DNA of 64,000 bases from Rhynchopus sp. YZ270_cl-10 (GCA_964035575.1 OZ037842.1:620001-684000), one strand, 5' to 3'; numbered from the stretch's first letter, positions 15,001 to 21,557 are shown. Program-made: numbers and translations. The notes: a model not told the origin generated them from the letters alone.

Positions 15001-18000
15001 CATTGTGTGCAGTACGGGTAGTTCACGAAGGGAGGCGTCGTGTCCAGACATGCGTCGCATGCGGGTGTGAACCTGTCCGTATCGCACGCACATCCTGTCG
15101 AAGGCAGGAAACGTTGGTCCTTGCAGCGGCATGTGCACAAGGTGCCTGTCGCATCAACCACTGCTTCGAGTGTGTTGGATGGGACAGCACACGCTGCGGA
15201 TACGTTGCAAGATGCGCACGTCACTTGAGAGTCAACAACCGAAGATGTGTAACCCGCGGCACACGACGCACACGACGGAGGAGCATAGCCTGGCAGACAT
15301 TGGCACGAACAGCCGCCGTCGGTCTTCTGCACGGAGGAGGCACGAGAGCTGCAGTTCCCTGCTATGGAGCACAACACACAGTTGGGGTACACGCCAGAAT
15401 ACAGAGGCGCGCACGCATCGCATGTGGCAGAGTATTGAGCCGCGCATTCATCACAGTTGTCTCCACTCCACTGGGTCTCTGCTGAGCACACACAGGTGCA
15501 TGTGTTTTGTGCGTCCACTGTTGCAGTTCCATGTTCGCAAGGACAAGCCTCGCACGCAATGCAGTTTCCTCGCGCCGTTTGCGCACATCTGTACCCGCCT
15601 GCTGTGTCGCACTCACTGCAGTTTGCACCACCCCAACCTGCCTTGCACGTACAGTTGCAAGCATCGCCACTCACAGCAGCCACGTTCGTCCCAAGAGCAT
15701 TGCAAGGCGAGCTGGTTGTACACGGGTCGCAACGCAGTAGAGCCCCAGCCCCGTTGTACACAGGGACGGATGTGGGCTGGCATTTGTCGCATGTGGTTTG
15801 GTCGTACTTCTCGTCGCATTCATTACACAGGGCCCCTGTCCAGAGGTCCTTGCACGGCCCGCAGGTGCAGGCGCTGCTGTCTGCAGTTGGGAAAGGAGAG
15901 TGAGCATTCCCATTGCAGACGTCCGTGCAGTCCTTTTCGCAGTTGGTGCCGTAGTACGGCGCGGTGCACAGACAGCCACAGTCCGTGCAGTGTCCCCTTC
16001 CTGAGCAGATGTTGGAGGGGTAGCCGGGGCACGTTGTATTGCAGTCGGCGCCACAGGTGCCCTCTTGGCAGTTGCACTTGCACTGGCCACCTTGGACACT
16101 CTGGCTGCCTCCGTTCAAACATGCAGGACACCCACACTCCTCCGGCAGGGGTACCTTGCCCTCGCACGATGTGCAGTGCGGCCCGTACGTCAGCGCAGAG
16201 CAGTTGCATGTGAGGAACTCTTCGCCGCCAAGCACCTGGCATTCTGCGTCAGCACCACTGTTGCATGACCCCCCGTTCAGGCAGTAGCACTTGCACGAAC
16301 AGGAAGGTCCCCCGTAGTTAGCATCGCACACACACGACCCGTGCCCCACATTCGCAAGACTCTCCTGGAACGTCCCACGTCCCGTGCAGCACGCTGTCTC
16401 AGCCGTGTCCCCATTGTCCACCAGCTGCGTTCCAAACCGGTTCACAGCCCGTCCCGAGACGGGGGTAGCTTCGTTGGACCCGTCCAGACACGCAGGGGCG
16501 GGCAGCCTTGGGCAGCATATGTCATTCTCAAGCACTGTCACTGCAAGCTGGGTTGAGTGGCACGTGGCATCAGGGTACGACACCCCGACCAGGTCGGGGC
16601 GCAGCTTGAGCACGATAGTGTCGGCTGCAGGCAGGATCTTCTGGTCGTCGCCCACAAGGAACTGCGGGTTGACACCTGTGCCCTCGGCAACGAACTTGCC
16701 GGTGAACTCTATCTTGCCAGGTGCTTGCCAGGCGAGTGTTGCTGTTGATGCGTTCTCGTACTTGAGGTCGATGCCCGACGCACCTGCAGGGCCGCCAAGC
16801 AGCTTTGCTGTGAACTCAAAGGTGGCACCTTCGAAGACAGTCTTAGACGTGATGTCTGCCTCGTGGTCCAGAAGGGGGATCTCCACCATTCGGATTGTGA
16901 ACTCCTCTGAATGCGTCTTTGTGCCATCCGCGTCCACGTACGTCAGTGTCGCCACCGCCCTGTACGAACCCGGCTGCACGTTCCCGTTCATCGACAGCTT
17001 CGCTGTGTTGGTCGACACACCGCCCACTCCGGTGGTCGTGCTCGTCGCCACAGACCCGTCTGCGTTGTAGTACGACCACACACTCTGCCCTGCCGGCGCA
17101 GTCACAATCGCACCCGACGTGTTGTGTGTGGGTGTCGAAATGATGAGCGAACCTGTCCATGCGTCACCTGTAGACATCGTGAACTTGATGGTGAAGGTGT
17201 GTTCTGCACAGGCAGAGCTGATGTGCACGAGCTCTGCATCTGAGTAGGTTGGGGACGTCACTTCTCCTGTCACTTGGGGGATGGGCGCGGTCTCCACACT
17301 CAGTGTGCGGGAAAGCTCGCGCGTGAAGGCCTCCGAGAGACAGGGGTCGACGCCTGACGCTGCAATGTGCACTTGGTATTGCCCCACCGCCCCGTCGTTG
17401 AGGTAGGTGCCGCTGTAGCGCCCGTCACCACTGTCGTCATGGAGGGTGATCTTGACCTGCGTGCCTGAGGGTGACGTCACTGTTGCGACCATAGTCACCC
17501 CGGTCACGGGCACGAGCGTGTCCTGTGGAGAGACGTACGCCTGGATCGCCACTGGATACTTTGCGAACACCGAGGCCGGGAGGATCGCTGTCAGCACCAT
17601 CTTGCTGGACCCTGTCACACGCACACTGACGGGAAGCGTTGTTGCTGACCCGATGTCAGCGACGCTGTGACCCTTCACCGCGACAGAGTACGTTGTGGGT
17701 GTGTCCGGAAGGATCCACCCTTTGCCGGTGGAGTCGCTGAACCACTCTACCGTCCCGTCTGCTGAGGAGGTTTCTGTGAGGATGTCGCCTGAGGGTAGGG
17801 TGAGGGCGAGCTGCACCTGTGAGAGGGCACCGGAGGAGACGGAGATGCGGATGGTGACGGGGCTTGCCCTGCTGTCGACGACGACGGACATGGTTGCTGT
17901 CTCTCCCTGCCGCACGCTCACTGTGCGTGTGAAGAGCAGTGCCGTACCGGTGGTCTCCTCAAAAAAGTCGGAGTACACGCTGAGCAGGTCCGACGACGAG

Positions 18001-21000
18001 GCTGCGTACCTAAACAGCCCACTGCTGCGCGAGGCAAGCTGTGTCAGCTTCGTGGCAGCATCGCCCTGCGCGCAGCTTGCGTTGAGGCACACTGTGTAGA
18101 TCTTGATACCACGCTCCCTCGCAACGTCTGCAAGGTCCTTGTACTTCTGAATAGTCGTGTCAGCATTGTCCGGTGAGTCCTCCCCATCCGTCAGCACCAT
18201 AACCGCCTCCGGCAGATCTGTGTCCGTAGAAGCAAGCTGGTCCAGCCCTTTCTGCGTACCCGCAATGATCTTGGTTGTCCCGAAGTAGAACGGGAACAAA
18301 AACGCCTTCACGTAGTTGCGGTTCGTGGAGGTCAGCTGGGTAGGGAAGAGGTAAGGGAACGCGGCAGAGGAGAAGTACGTGATGCTGACATAACTCCCGT
18401 CAAGCATCTTGTCGATAACCGCCTTGGTGGCGGTGATGCGCTTTGCCTCTGCGTCCATCCACATCATCGACCCTGACGAGTCCAGCACGATCGCAAGCTC
18501 CAGACCTTTCCCCTTCCACTTCAATGCACCCGACACTGTCACCGTTGCTGCTGACGGTGCGCTGGCACAGTCACCTCCAGCGCGCACTGCCACCGTCACA
18601 GGACACAACCCACCCGACAGAGCTACCGAGGCACCCGGCGAAAGATAGTTACATCCACTTGTGTGTGGTGGAGGCCGGATGACGATGGTGTGCAGCTGTG
18701 CGTCTGTGTCGAAGAGGACGAGCGCAGTGGTGGGGGTGGTGCCGACGTGGACTGTGAAGGACGCAGAGGAGAGACGCGCTGGGCGGCCACCCACAGTGAC
18801 ATTGACAGAGAGCGCTACTGCTGGGAGTGGCGCCTGTGCATCGCCGACAGCAAGCGGCGAGGCCGTGGTGGGAGAGAGCACGGCAATCTCCATGGTGCCC
18901 TTCACGAAGGCAAGCGTGTTCCAGATCTGCTTCACACCATCGGGGTCGAGCTCGCTAGTGTACGTAATCTCTACACGCAGGCTGTACACAGCGTCCGTAG
19001 GCGAACCATCCAACGCAGTAAATGTGTTCTCCACCTCCACATTCCCAAAGCTGTTCAACGTCACCGGAACCGACATTGGCACTGTCTCCTCTGGTGTTGT
19101 GTCCACCATTGTAGCGATGATGTTCGTTATCGTGACAGTTTGCGAGGTGGGGTTCACAAAACGGAGCTTAAGTGTGTGCCCCACGGCATCGGCAGTAATG
19201 GTGGCGCAGAGGTCAAGCGCAGTGGTCACTTGACACGAAAAGCAGACGGACTTTGCAGTGAGCGGTGCGTACACGGCGCGCTCTATCGCGTACCCCACTG
19301 AGGACACACCTGAGGAGGTGCAGACTGCGTCGGACTCCCCGTTGAGACATTGCCCGTCAATGAGCTGCCATTTTACACATGAACGAGAGAGGCAACAGGC
19401 CTCCGCACAAAGCGTCAAACTCGCAGCATCTGTCACGGCACGCATTCCTGTACAGGTCTGCCCATCAATGGCATCGCCGTTCGTACAGCGTGACGATGCG
19501 TCTGCTGTCTGCACATCTGTGTGCAGTGTTGCGCTGCCCACCATGCCCCCATCACCTGCTATCGTCAGCGGCGCGTACAGACCGGGACCCATATTGAGGT
19601 TGCTGCCACCAGCGCCGAACAGCGCCTCCCCACTGCCCTGCACAGAGTATACTTCACCCTCAAAGCTACCACGCCCCGTCAGTGTGCCGCCAACCTGACT
19701 GTACACCAACATTGCTGAAATCGACACCGACCCACCCCCAGACATATAACACTGACTCTGCAGGTCACCTTGGCCTAATGAGTTGCGCGTCAACCCGGAG
19801 AGTGTGAGCTTCACGTCAAACCCGTTGCTGTACTGGCGTGTAATGCCAGCAAGGCCGCTGTCGATGAGGGTCACCTTGTGGAGGGTGCCTTCGATGAGCG
19901 CAGTGCCGTTGGGGAAGCGTCTGAGGTCGAGACACCATGTGTCCTTGCATTCGAGGAGGGTGTCCTGTGCACCGGAGACCTTGAGTGCAGACTGCAGACC
20001 ACTTCTGCTGGGCCTGCAGGAGGTGTCGAGGATCGCGTCCCGCAGTTGGTATTCCTCTGCAGACTCGAGGTCGAGGCAGCGGTAGTTGTCCTCTACGGCA
20101 CAGTTCGCGTCGCAACCATCACCGGCATCGCGTCCACAGTCGTCACAGGTTTCGCCAGATTCGGTCAAACAGTTGCCACATACGGGTTCATCATAGAGAA
20201 TCACGGCACGTCCATCTGCCCCCTGACGTTCAATGCCGCCGCCCCTCCCTGCGTCGCCTGAGTAGAAGATGCTGTAGCTCTTCGCGACAATCGAGCGGAC
20301 AGAGTCAGACGTTGCGACAGAGACACCGGAGCAGAGGTTGACGCCACCAGCTCCTCCTTCCGTTGCATCGGGGGTGGCGTCGTGGCCTTCACTGCAGGTG
20401 CATTTTGAGGTGGCTTTGTCGCCGCAGTCTGCGCTGTGCGAAGATACATTTACACAAAGCGAGGCACACATCGCGTCGGTCACCCCATCTGCCGCACCAC
20501 TCCATAAACTGCAGGCAGAGGTGACAGAGGACGCATCTCCACCAGACTGCGTGCTGCTCCCCGCACCGCCTCCACCTGCAGTTGCGATGTGGACACCATC
20601 GAGGTAGATACGCGTGGAGCCACCACCTTTTCCTGTTGTACCTCCGGTTCCCTTTGAAATGGTGACAGCAGCGTTGCCTTGCACCGCGAATTTTACTTCA
20701 CAGAACGCGCCGTGGCCACCGTGGCCGACAATAGGGACGAAGGAGAAACCGTTTGCGGCGCAGCCAGCAGCATTGTCGTTGTACGTCGGCATCACCTCAG
20801 AGGCAACCGCCCCGCCATCCCACGCACTGAGTTTGTAGCAACGCCCTGCAGTCGATGCGGCAGACCCCCCTCCACCGCCCCACAGAAGCGCGGTAATCGT
20901 TTTCGTATTTTCAGGCACCGTAAAAGAGGCCTCCGTCGACGACGGAACGAACACCTTAGTAAACCCTGGGTAGGCCTCCTTGCTGGGGTTCCCCCGAGTA

Positions 21001-21557
21001 GTACCACTCTCTTGGGTGAAGAACACTGCGTCCAGACAGACATTCGGCTGCGACGAAGGGTCAACCCGAATCTCACTGATTTTCCAATCCTGCCCGGTTT
21101 GCTCAAACAAACCGTCCACTGAGGTGCTCCGCGTTGCCCCTACCACGCCGTTTTCATTAACAAACGACACTGTCCACGCGACTCCCGAATGATATACATC
21201 TAACGCTGCGGCTTTGACCGCTGTGGGGAAGGTTACTTTAAAACTGGTCATCCCTCTGCAAAGACAGCCGGGGCCGTTTGTTACACCGAGACCGTCCCCT
21301 CGACGGTTGTACGCAGACAAGGCGGACAGCCCACTGACGTAGTACGGATCCTTCGAGGCAACCCGAAATGCAGTGTTGCTATCGCTCGTCAACGTGAAGG
21401 AGGGTGAGAGGGACTCGACCTGACGGCAGACATCATTCGGCAGCGCGGAGACGTCTCCCGCAGCCCCCTGCATCGTCGCCTCATATTGGTAGTCACTACG
21501 CACAGCACTGCCCGCTCCTATCCAAAGCAGCAAGAGCACTCCACCCGAAGCACTCAT
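1..21557 (-). CDS. Giant secreted vWA / EGF-repeat protein, C-terminus outside window
   Basis: One minus-strand frame stays open from an ATG at 21557 to the left edge: 7185 complete codons, no stop and no intron needed. I translated most of it; the sampled segments at both ends and around 8900 and 11900 keep the same frame. Order of parts: signal peptide (1-19); unassigned N-domain with a Gly-rich domain (about 205-330); Cys-rich motif (about 455-495); vWA domain (about 1018-1210) with MIDAS residues DSSGS at 1026-1030 and TDGED near 1122; beta-sandwich region (about 1210-1740); then EGF-like units to the edge, broken by two Cys-poor inserts. vWA plus EGF proteins are typically extracellular adhesion or matrix molecules; a cell-surface or wall role is inferred. 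No transmembrane segment is seen in the visible part, so an anchor, if any, lies beyond the window. The alternative that this is several genes is unlikely, since no stop intervenes. Confidence 0.9.
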   Translation of the reverse strand, partial: MSASGGVLLLLWIGAGSAVRSDYQYEATMQGAAGDVSALPNDVCRQVESLSPSFTLTSDSNTAFRVASKDPYYVSGLSALSAYNRRGDGLGVTNGPGCLCRGMTSFKVTFPTAVKAAALDVYHSGVAWTVSFVNENGVVGATRSTSVDGLFEQTGQDWKISEIRVDPSSQPNVCLDAVFFTQESGTTRGNPSKEAYPGFTKVFVPSSTEASFTVPENTKTITALLWGGGGGSAASTAGRCYKLSAWDGGAVASEVMPTYNDNAAGCAANGFSFVPIVGHGGHGAFCEVKFAVQGNAAVTISKGTGGTTGKGGGSTRIYLDGVHIATAGGGGAGSSTQSGGDASSVTSACSLWSGAADGVTDAMCASLCVNVSSHSADCGDKATSKCTCSEGHDATPDATEGGAGGVNLCSGVSVATSDSVRSIVAKSYSIFYSGDAGRGGGIERQGADGRAVILYDEPVCGNCLTESGETCDDCGRDAGDGCDANCAVEDNYRCLDLESAEEYQLRDAILDTSCRPSRSGLQSALKVSGAQDTLLECKDTWCLDLRRFPNGTALIEGTLHKVTLIDSGLAGITRQYSNGFDVKLTLSGLTRNSLGQGDLQSQCYMSGGGSVSISAMLVYSQVGGTLTGRGSFEGEVYSVQGSGEALFGAGGSNLNMGPGLYAPLTIAGDGGMVGSATLHTDVQTADASSRCTNGDAIDGQTCTGMRAVTDAASLTLCAEACCLSRSCVKWQLIDGQCLNGESDAVCTSSGVSSVGYAIERAVYAPLTAKSVCFSCQVTTALDLCATITADAVGHTLKLRFVNPTSQTVTITNIIATMVDTTPEETVPMSVPVTLNSFGNVEVENTFTALDGSPTDAVYSLRVEITYTSELDPDGVKQIWNTLAFVKGTMEIAVLSPTTASPLAVGDAQAPLPAVALSVNVTVGGRPARLSSASFTVHVGTTPTTALVLFDTDAQLHTIVIRPPPHTSGCNYLSPGASVALSGGLCPVTVAVRAGGDCASAPSAATVTVSGALKWKGKGLELAIVLDSSGSMMWMDAEAKRITATKAVIDKMLDGSYVSITYFSSAAFPYLFPTQLTSTNRNYVKAFLFPFYFGTTKIIAGTQKGLDQLASTDTDLPEAVMVLTDGEDSPDNADTTIQKYKDLADVARERGIKIYTVCLNASCAQGDAATKLTQLASRSSGLFRYAASSSDLLSVYSDFFEETTGTALLFTRTVSVRQGETATMSVVVDSRASPVTIRISVSSGALSQVQLALTLPSGDILTETSSADGTVEWFSDSTGKGWILPDTPTTYSVAVKGHSVADIGSATTLPVSVRVTGSSKMVLTAILPASVFAKYPVAIQAYVSPQDTLVPVTGVTMVATVTSPSGTQVKITLHDDSGDGRYSGTYLNDGAVGQYQVHIAASGVDPCLSEAFTRELSRTLSVETAPIPQVTGEVTSPTYSDAELVHISSACAEHTFTIKFTMSTGDAWTGSLIISTPTHNTSGAIVTAPAGQSVWSYYNADGSVATSTTTGVGGVSTNTAKLSMNGNVQPGSYRAVATLTYVDADGTKTHSEEFTIRMVEIPLLDHEADITSKTVFEGATFEFTAKLLGGPAGASGIDLKYENASTATLAWQAPGKIEFTGKFVAEGTGVNPQFLVGDDQKILPAADTIVLKLRPDLVGVSYPDATCHSTQLAVTVLENDICCPRLPAPACLDGSNEATPVSGRAVNRFGTQLVDNGDTAETACCTGRGTFQESLANVGHGSCVCDANYGGPSCSCKCYCLNGGSCNSGADAECQVLGGEEFLTCNCSALTYGPHCTSCEGKVPLPEECGCPACLNGGSQSVQGGQCKCNCQEGTCGADCNTTCPGYPSNICSGRGHCTDCGCLCTAPYYGTNCEKDCTDVCNGNAHSPFPTADSSACTCGPCKDLWTGALCNECDEKYDQTTCDKCQPTSVPVYNGAGALLRCDPCTTSSPCNALGTNVAAVSGDACNCTCKAGWGGANCSECDTAGGYRCAQTARGNCIACEACPCEHGTATVDAQNTCTCVCSAETQWSGDNCDECAAQYSATCDACAPLYSGVYPNCVLCSIAGNCSSRASSVQKTDGGCSCQCLPGYAPPSCASCAAGYTSSVVDSQVTCASCNVSAACAVPSNTLEAVVDATGTLCTCRCKDQRFLPSTGCACDTDRFTPACDACLDTTPPFVNYPYCTQCNDTLHCNGRSTSIVATDNKLGCNCTCTDSYTGVDCGTCPSKYAGNCDKCADGRITYPSCTTCDGHCNGGTASTNADQTECICTECPGSFTVASNCTECALPYALHWVGDVLTCEKCAAGLSEFPTCSECTNAGNCSGNGNAVSDGFSCTCECENKWNNSDCSTCPEGYDSATCSSCTDAVVCGHCSVSADCHGKADSVTENADGSCACQCRNNWNTADNCHTCADPYTSASDCKACKEGYIGDVTACVQCTTDVHCNSRASNVTSNGATCHCTCHGQWKHIDCSHCQSKYNQTTCQQCEPPRVGYPTCSTKCRDRDCNTPYGRSVPEAGEDPQVCVCVCETGYSGADCTGCAAGYVLDDGVCRQCSDATDCSDHGTATAVDGVCVCSCHENTQFNGDQCEQCPHNYEQDQCVNCAQDFSGPSCVACTKTSPCHGAGTASASVVDGVCKCSCKNDTQWGGAACVECEAIFEQAECASCAAMRYNYPECELCSDAVDCNGHGAAAVNANKSDCSCTCNPHWAPPACATCLAPYYGANCDVCAPGRINYPECRQCNQSDCNSRAKSISTDLSQEACVCECEDGFTGPTCSSCKNGYFGVNCTQCSPAKHCANRASHVTSNADKTGCLCTCDDQWSGDDCSGCASMFEQTECKQCAEAYVWSNATACRPCSLSTDCCGATQGEQCLPLRAPSVATDATHSQCLCNCTLGQWASDSCGVCDPKYDAACTECAQGRTGYPLCPECVAATHCSGHGSVNITASIGGKCACTCQNQWYGDTCAQCKEGFDTAKNCAQCLSGWQPDPTDAASCVQCDAEVHCTGRGNVTSPNGEKCVCTCDNQFKPDDCSNCPAIYVQDDCGSCAGGYAGYPKCEQCTDAVHCSGQGVVDASVIDSAICKCKCDNKWEGDTCDSCPSKYNRDAGCTGCALGYKFVNNDCILCTVENHCNSHADTMAPGCSCQCRNEWKDADCNSCESKYDTMTKDCGACSGDLVDFPECRDCTLFDCNNHGTGKVLNNVSCTCDCQPGYTVETQCGECAEGFVKQNDGTCAECTQMLAQCNAGGTGTPGVRVVGGACECQCQGVFDMPLCSECNATLFTQDCTGCAAGRAYFPQCTSCTSEGSCNGKGIAAVVADECTCTCTTFFQQPYCDSCIATHTGPLCEQCVNGYLPSSNGSCVMCSADDDCNGHQAFVNEAGACECRCAVGYAGASCDTCDVGYIRDAALQVCKRCTLAMCGGAAKTSTSTSTGGVSTQCECTCKDYWTLAADQTCTECAHANYDDSCNPCKDGYRLRKPTGAAPVCELCDHTIHCGSGASDAVLVGTETCKCVCRSGYEGELCDRCPAVYNNATADCDACTDVTATPWPDCQTTQCPTNWFNPPDCVPCTAAEHCSGNGAVTGVTPSQTSCTCECREGYTGSDCGRCANGYYRQETACVPCNLAVCGGDSTRVHPPTVSIDGTCECVCKNHWRGATCSECDAAYETVTCLHPKCTVVSHCSSHADSITADPDCQCACQNKWLPPTCGTCPSAYTEQSNCKECSSGYKNVGTTCVRCTAATDCSSQGSVMFDAAGGVCNCSCAAKFTGDACETCEVKYDQVTCARCADGFAGFPDCPQCDDASDCNGAGDARSNTDRSKCVCVCDQSKGVTGERCGECRDGWVNFVPGSGCTRCEDVLTCTGQGQHVESVSQTQCKCVCPNERFVDGCTECLPKWTGPTCDECADSSMAFPACDPCTNAVHCNDRSTTPPVLNNAGNACKCDCENNWHGDACELCDEQYDPTTCSTCGELYVKATNDFPAANGNECRECDRDIDCSGQGEPVATLGDHATCKCSCDDNTNWYGNTCTQCDWRLAADCNSTCIEGYVMAQVPAGSPHECLIVSNTLTCTFVGKDLKFYDPSTPGMLLKITAKLSAGTAVPGEGTFFIGSKEVAGGTWTTPQRFKVEVEEAQGRNTYEFEFMDEGSFPRILQAKYATALPPAVVVPATLLVWSDLMVDAPCLRQRADPPCTTCVLCSIDLHCNGNAVAVSSSSDGTTCECECKPQWTGDTCDTCASDLYTDGCTACTTQGLSFPYGCGDCTSEVHCRNRATSVTKDADGVCKCVCKTNFSGDRCELCPFPFTGPDCDACLTGYVGDACTPCTCVQNGNGVVPTGAACSECVCKKRTFAPPDCSSCRGGLLEPHCLQCPDSHFFNDTAVECRNCSEDLDCSGNAIGVQSVAAGAVGGALRWKCTCDCKPGYTGPDCSSTLPPPASCTLEGYCNSNALSAAFNEDGECVCFCKSGYTGTQCDSCENGYDHDTGCRTCVFGYVDACRGNCLRADCVLCSVQKDCNGRGQLMTSQPECNWPSVNLEFRGGADGKNKNVTSSGRLRLNGKLFGVQGRWVDANTYAAIRPDLGGCEYVVRFSLTDRIVSSCGPVGAWQNGTVHERFEEWVVQPACLAPPQCGCLCNSPWQAPSCEWCDPTLFDSQTCTKCSPKRINFPTCTLCSSVPHCTGRAKVWDDILANEDGQTCDCPCRGKWFGSRCQHCPPGMNVGYEPGWNDYQPGTPQCWTCRSGYERQPDGTCTQCTVDQHCFGHAVTELWSIQGDRCRCRCQNEFRDSSRNCEVCLPGYSEATDCKMCELGYHRQPSAADDVTGRYECRVCVFSEWCNGRGLTIFRDPEDPYQCACTCRNGWTGPRCSVCPSNMGGDDCDECAYGFYGEVPDCKKCEQECVNGNVSAQCGCSCRNKWTGSLCETCNPKYDSAEGDCDICAPDRAIWPDCVKCSVAAHCNGATHASAARPSDDRSTCLCECKVPYSLPTCNTCDQTKYNLACTGCVAGLVDFPACGECTTATHCNNRGVNVSVVGTECVCHSCEDEWSGLSCNTCSDPKYNPETCNSCANGTHTYPECSSCKQTFCHTKGTLTAPSDGVLCKCRCKPTFTGDKCDTCVDGYLWNGGRCDRCLPGHAPFRANGEGCSPCTNAALCSGHGVALAGHPTLLPVNPLTGQCSCECRNQWRGDACGTCPERFESLTDCLLCAGDRLSDAPLCTKCSVAEHCNGNADGVSMSLSRQQCICDCKAGWTGAACDVCLPKFVQKISCMTPDYLRCPTGSDGVPYTVQEGCTRPLKGCVLIDEQNFECAHPDGNTTAPQCCEQGSFGEDSCVDVGKITSCTPCDKDLDCNGRAVKACTHEATGTCICKCENFWENDPATGDKCSYCPSRYTGDNCDTCASDYVTHETPCDKQCTVERDCSGSASSVLADHDENKCECHCNEGHTGPSCKKCEDGYAKEDGVCVVCNATDHCSGHGEPTGTVYNRCQCKCRNEWLGAECGVCPVRFNATNDCLGCAAGHAGPDCDMCTVLAHCSGNAVLVEPNAEMSECVCTCRGEWKDSLAKCDHCNPVLHDGLGCDRCRPGRINFPNCTECTNAMHCNGNAAAPTAVTSDDVQESCLCVKCRNYWRGDECSECPLKYDTSLDCGACAEGFVGYPNCTQCNVPTSCSGNAYNTTSDGVTCQCNCRNSWQGASCDVCPSQYNSSAAADCGVCEDASLAYPLCLKCDVDTHCSGHAVGVKVNEADATKCTCTCRNNWEGERCNTCPSMFATRPDCDLCRNGYEELSFTDGHAVTCKKCTSADHCNGRAEIVSGNGKTCTCDRCIDNWDEGSGCSSCPSIYNQNTCNECANGVKPDCAQCTSTQHCSGHASVAVPNENQTACECFCQTGYSGAQCQRCAPGYVWDADVCVQCTRATHCNGENSVSVLTNRDQTQCACRCSHQWEGDSCGDCPEKYDQTTCNTCASGRYDYPICRECLDSHCYNRATAYVANDRCNCGTCEGQWGGDRCQQCTPSQLYNAKCNACGAHRINYPTCTECTMDAIGCVRANTWFVRRSSTVQCNCDCRNRWWGPTCANCPEGFDASTGCKECATHHGYVSDVRNNQAVCVRCTTHNFCHGSGSSSAEVVSGECVCKCRNNWAGAQCDVCPSVFTTESDCTDCTAGYYKAANAEVCLACRSEVHCSGRATAVTSENGVCKCTCKPGTLGAACESCNAAGGYFDEVASCRKCTQDTLCGPGTEFSYVSEDKCLCSCKPTHAWAAGCYTCAEGYVHSSDGAQDCASCGSGYFHPVSDPTKCEECPSNRCNGRGDMRANQEQTGCVCTCQHPFAGAACDECVTGFTLSADASQCVCDTGSVMTAQGACRTCSAEVDCKGQGAAWANPGDLSCTCNCSAQWTGDACATCDAKYDQQTCARCASGRVNFPDCTECTASICEGGVLIGTDFENTKCLCSCLENWSGENCTVCPARFNKPDCKTCSDAGASEPGCGDCTDDDCSAHGTVVTQNPPVDGIRCKCTCSGNFAGDKCQRCKTGFAGANCDVCQVGYAGASCTQCTNDGDCNGRNADPSFVFSTDGVCECTCNSKFTGLQCGTCPSPYTGVGCDECEDPRVNFPLCTACAGDVHCKGHGVAYRKTASSCGCRCHAGYRGSSCGLCDVGYIRGQDELCHKCELSPNCASTTSNSDQTKCVCACRNSWAGDACDVCPDSRDAATDCKDCASAHIVVGSSCVGCSIPLHCNNRSDSVETSLDGKRCVCRCSGNWDGLRCEVCPSNFAGPNCDKCAANHAGPECTRCENAVCNGNGVSIPNTDASACVCKCAGQYTSESLCTHCPAKYDDTACTSCASLRVDYPACTKCGDCSGRGVPTTDVAHTTCKCTCPNRWTGPDCDVCPYGFDSATDCVECDALGGFYPSLVENGKAVQCTKCTSAAWCNGRGTTIVAENGGCVCTVCANNWQGDRCETCPDAYDPTDGECSSCAAGYYVSGASCKSCATEYNCGTGAAASVVSASGDTCECECKASWEKDAQGLCTHCPPQFCAGCETEGETCSSCKEGHAHYPVCFQCTGNTTHCGNNGVAFVEDGACGCQCSGHYVGDSCDICPHPYSGAQCQQCAEVGLVYPACGCSLSACNGNGVEVSFAADGESCSCSCRNYYEEATNCATCPEGYSALRDCAVCKHKWASSMVAGSLVCRECTATNDCSSNGVPSGTDATGNC
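7735..8060 (-). other. Cys-poor domain inserted in the EGF array (second)
   Basis: Residues about 4500-4608 contain ECNWPSVNLEFRGGADGKNK, RLRLNGKLFGVQGRWVDANT and CEYVVRFSLTDRIVSSCG. This again looks like a small beta-rich fold between EGF-like units. It is not obviously similar to the first insert in sequence. Function unknown. Confidence 0.55.
9060..9475 (-). other. Cys-poor domain inserted in the EGF array (first)
   Basis: Residues about 4028-4166 break the Cys rhythm. The stretch includes LTCTFVGKDLKFYDPSTPG, MLLKITAKLSAG and TPQRFKVEVEEAQGRNTYEF, alternating hydrophobic strands typical of a beta-sandwich. It could be a ligand-binding or sugar-binding module. I do not recognise the family. 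Confidence 0.55.
16345..17930 (-). other. Beta-sandwich region between vWA and EGF array
   Basis: Residues about 1210-1738 are Cys-poor and rich in Val, Thr and Ser with repeated strand patterns, such as GETATMSVVVDSRASPVTIR and HDDSGDGRYSGTYL. The run after the vWA domain resembles the beta-sandwich modules following vWA in CLCA-like and hemicentin-like proteins. At least three Ig-like modules would fit the length. Exact families are unassigned. Confidence 0.5.
17930..18510 (-). other. von Willebrand factor A domain
   Basis: Residues about 1018-1210 begin ELAIVLDSSGSMMWMDAEAK, giving a complete DxSxS metal site, and continue with a VMVLTDGEDSPDNADTT strand containing the third metal-site aspartate, then a GIKIYTVCLN strand. 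Length and order match a full vWA fold that should bind a divalent metal and a protein ligand. Confidence 0.9.
20080..20200 (-). other. Cys-rich ETCDD motif (Myxococcus-type disulfide repeat)
   Basis: Residues about 455-495 contain CGNCLTESGETCDDCGRDAG followed by DGCDANCAVEDNYRCL. The G-E-x-C-D-D ... G-D-G-C-x-x-x-C pattern is that of the disulfide-rich repeat first described in myxobacteria and widespread in protist surface proteins. One copy is visible. Confidence 0.6.
20560..20945 (-). other. Glycine-rich (ALK/LTK-like, protist-type) domain
   Basis: Residues about 205-330 read as FTVPENTKTITALLWGGGGG, a spacer with GHGGHG, a beta-strand with TISKGTGGTTGKGGG and an end with TAGGGGAG. This P-x-N-(8)-W-G-G-G-G-G layout matches the glycine-rich domain family that is common in secreted protist proteins. 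The family assignment is from memory of the pattern, not a search. Confidence 0.6.
21501..21557 (-). other. Signal peptide of the giant protein
   Basis: The first residues MSASGGVLLLLWIGAGSA are a short polar start, a Leu-rich hydrophobic core and small residues before a likely cleavage after GSA. This supports the choice of the ATG at 21557 and export of the protein. Confidence 0.75.

Larger units (their letters stand above)
1..16340 (-). repeat. Array of roughly 80 Cys-rich EGF-like units
   Basis: From residue about 1740 to the edge the protein repeats every 62-66 residues (about 195 bp). A typical unit reads C-x2-C-x4-HC-N-G-x(12-20)-C-x-C-x-C-x3-W-x-G-x2-C-x2-C-x4-Y-x5-C-x2-C-x2-G-x4-P-x-C. 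This is about 12 Cys per unit, more than the six of a plain EGF or eight of a laminin EGF. Each unit looks like an EGF-like half plus a short four-Cys half. The count is estimated from total length divided by unit length. Units vary in sequence, so the array is old rather than freshly duplicated. Confidence 0.85.
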
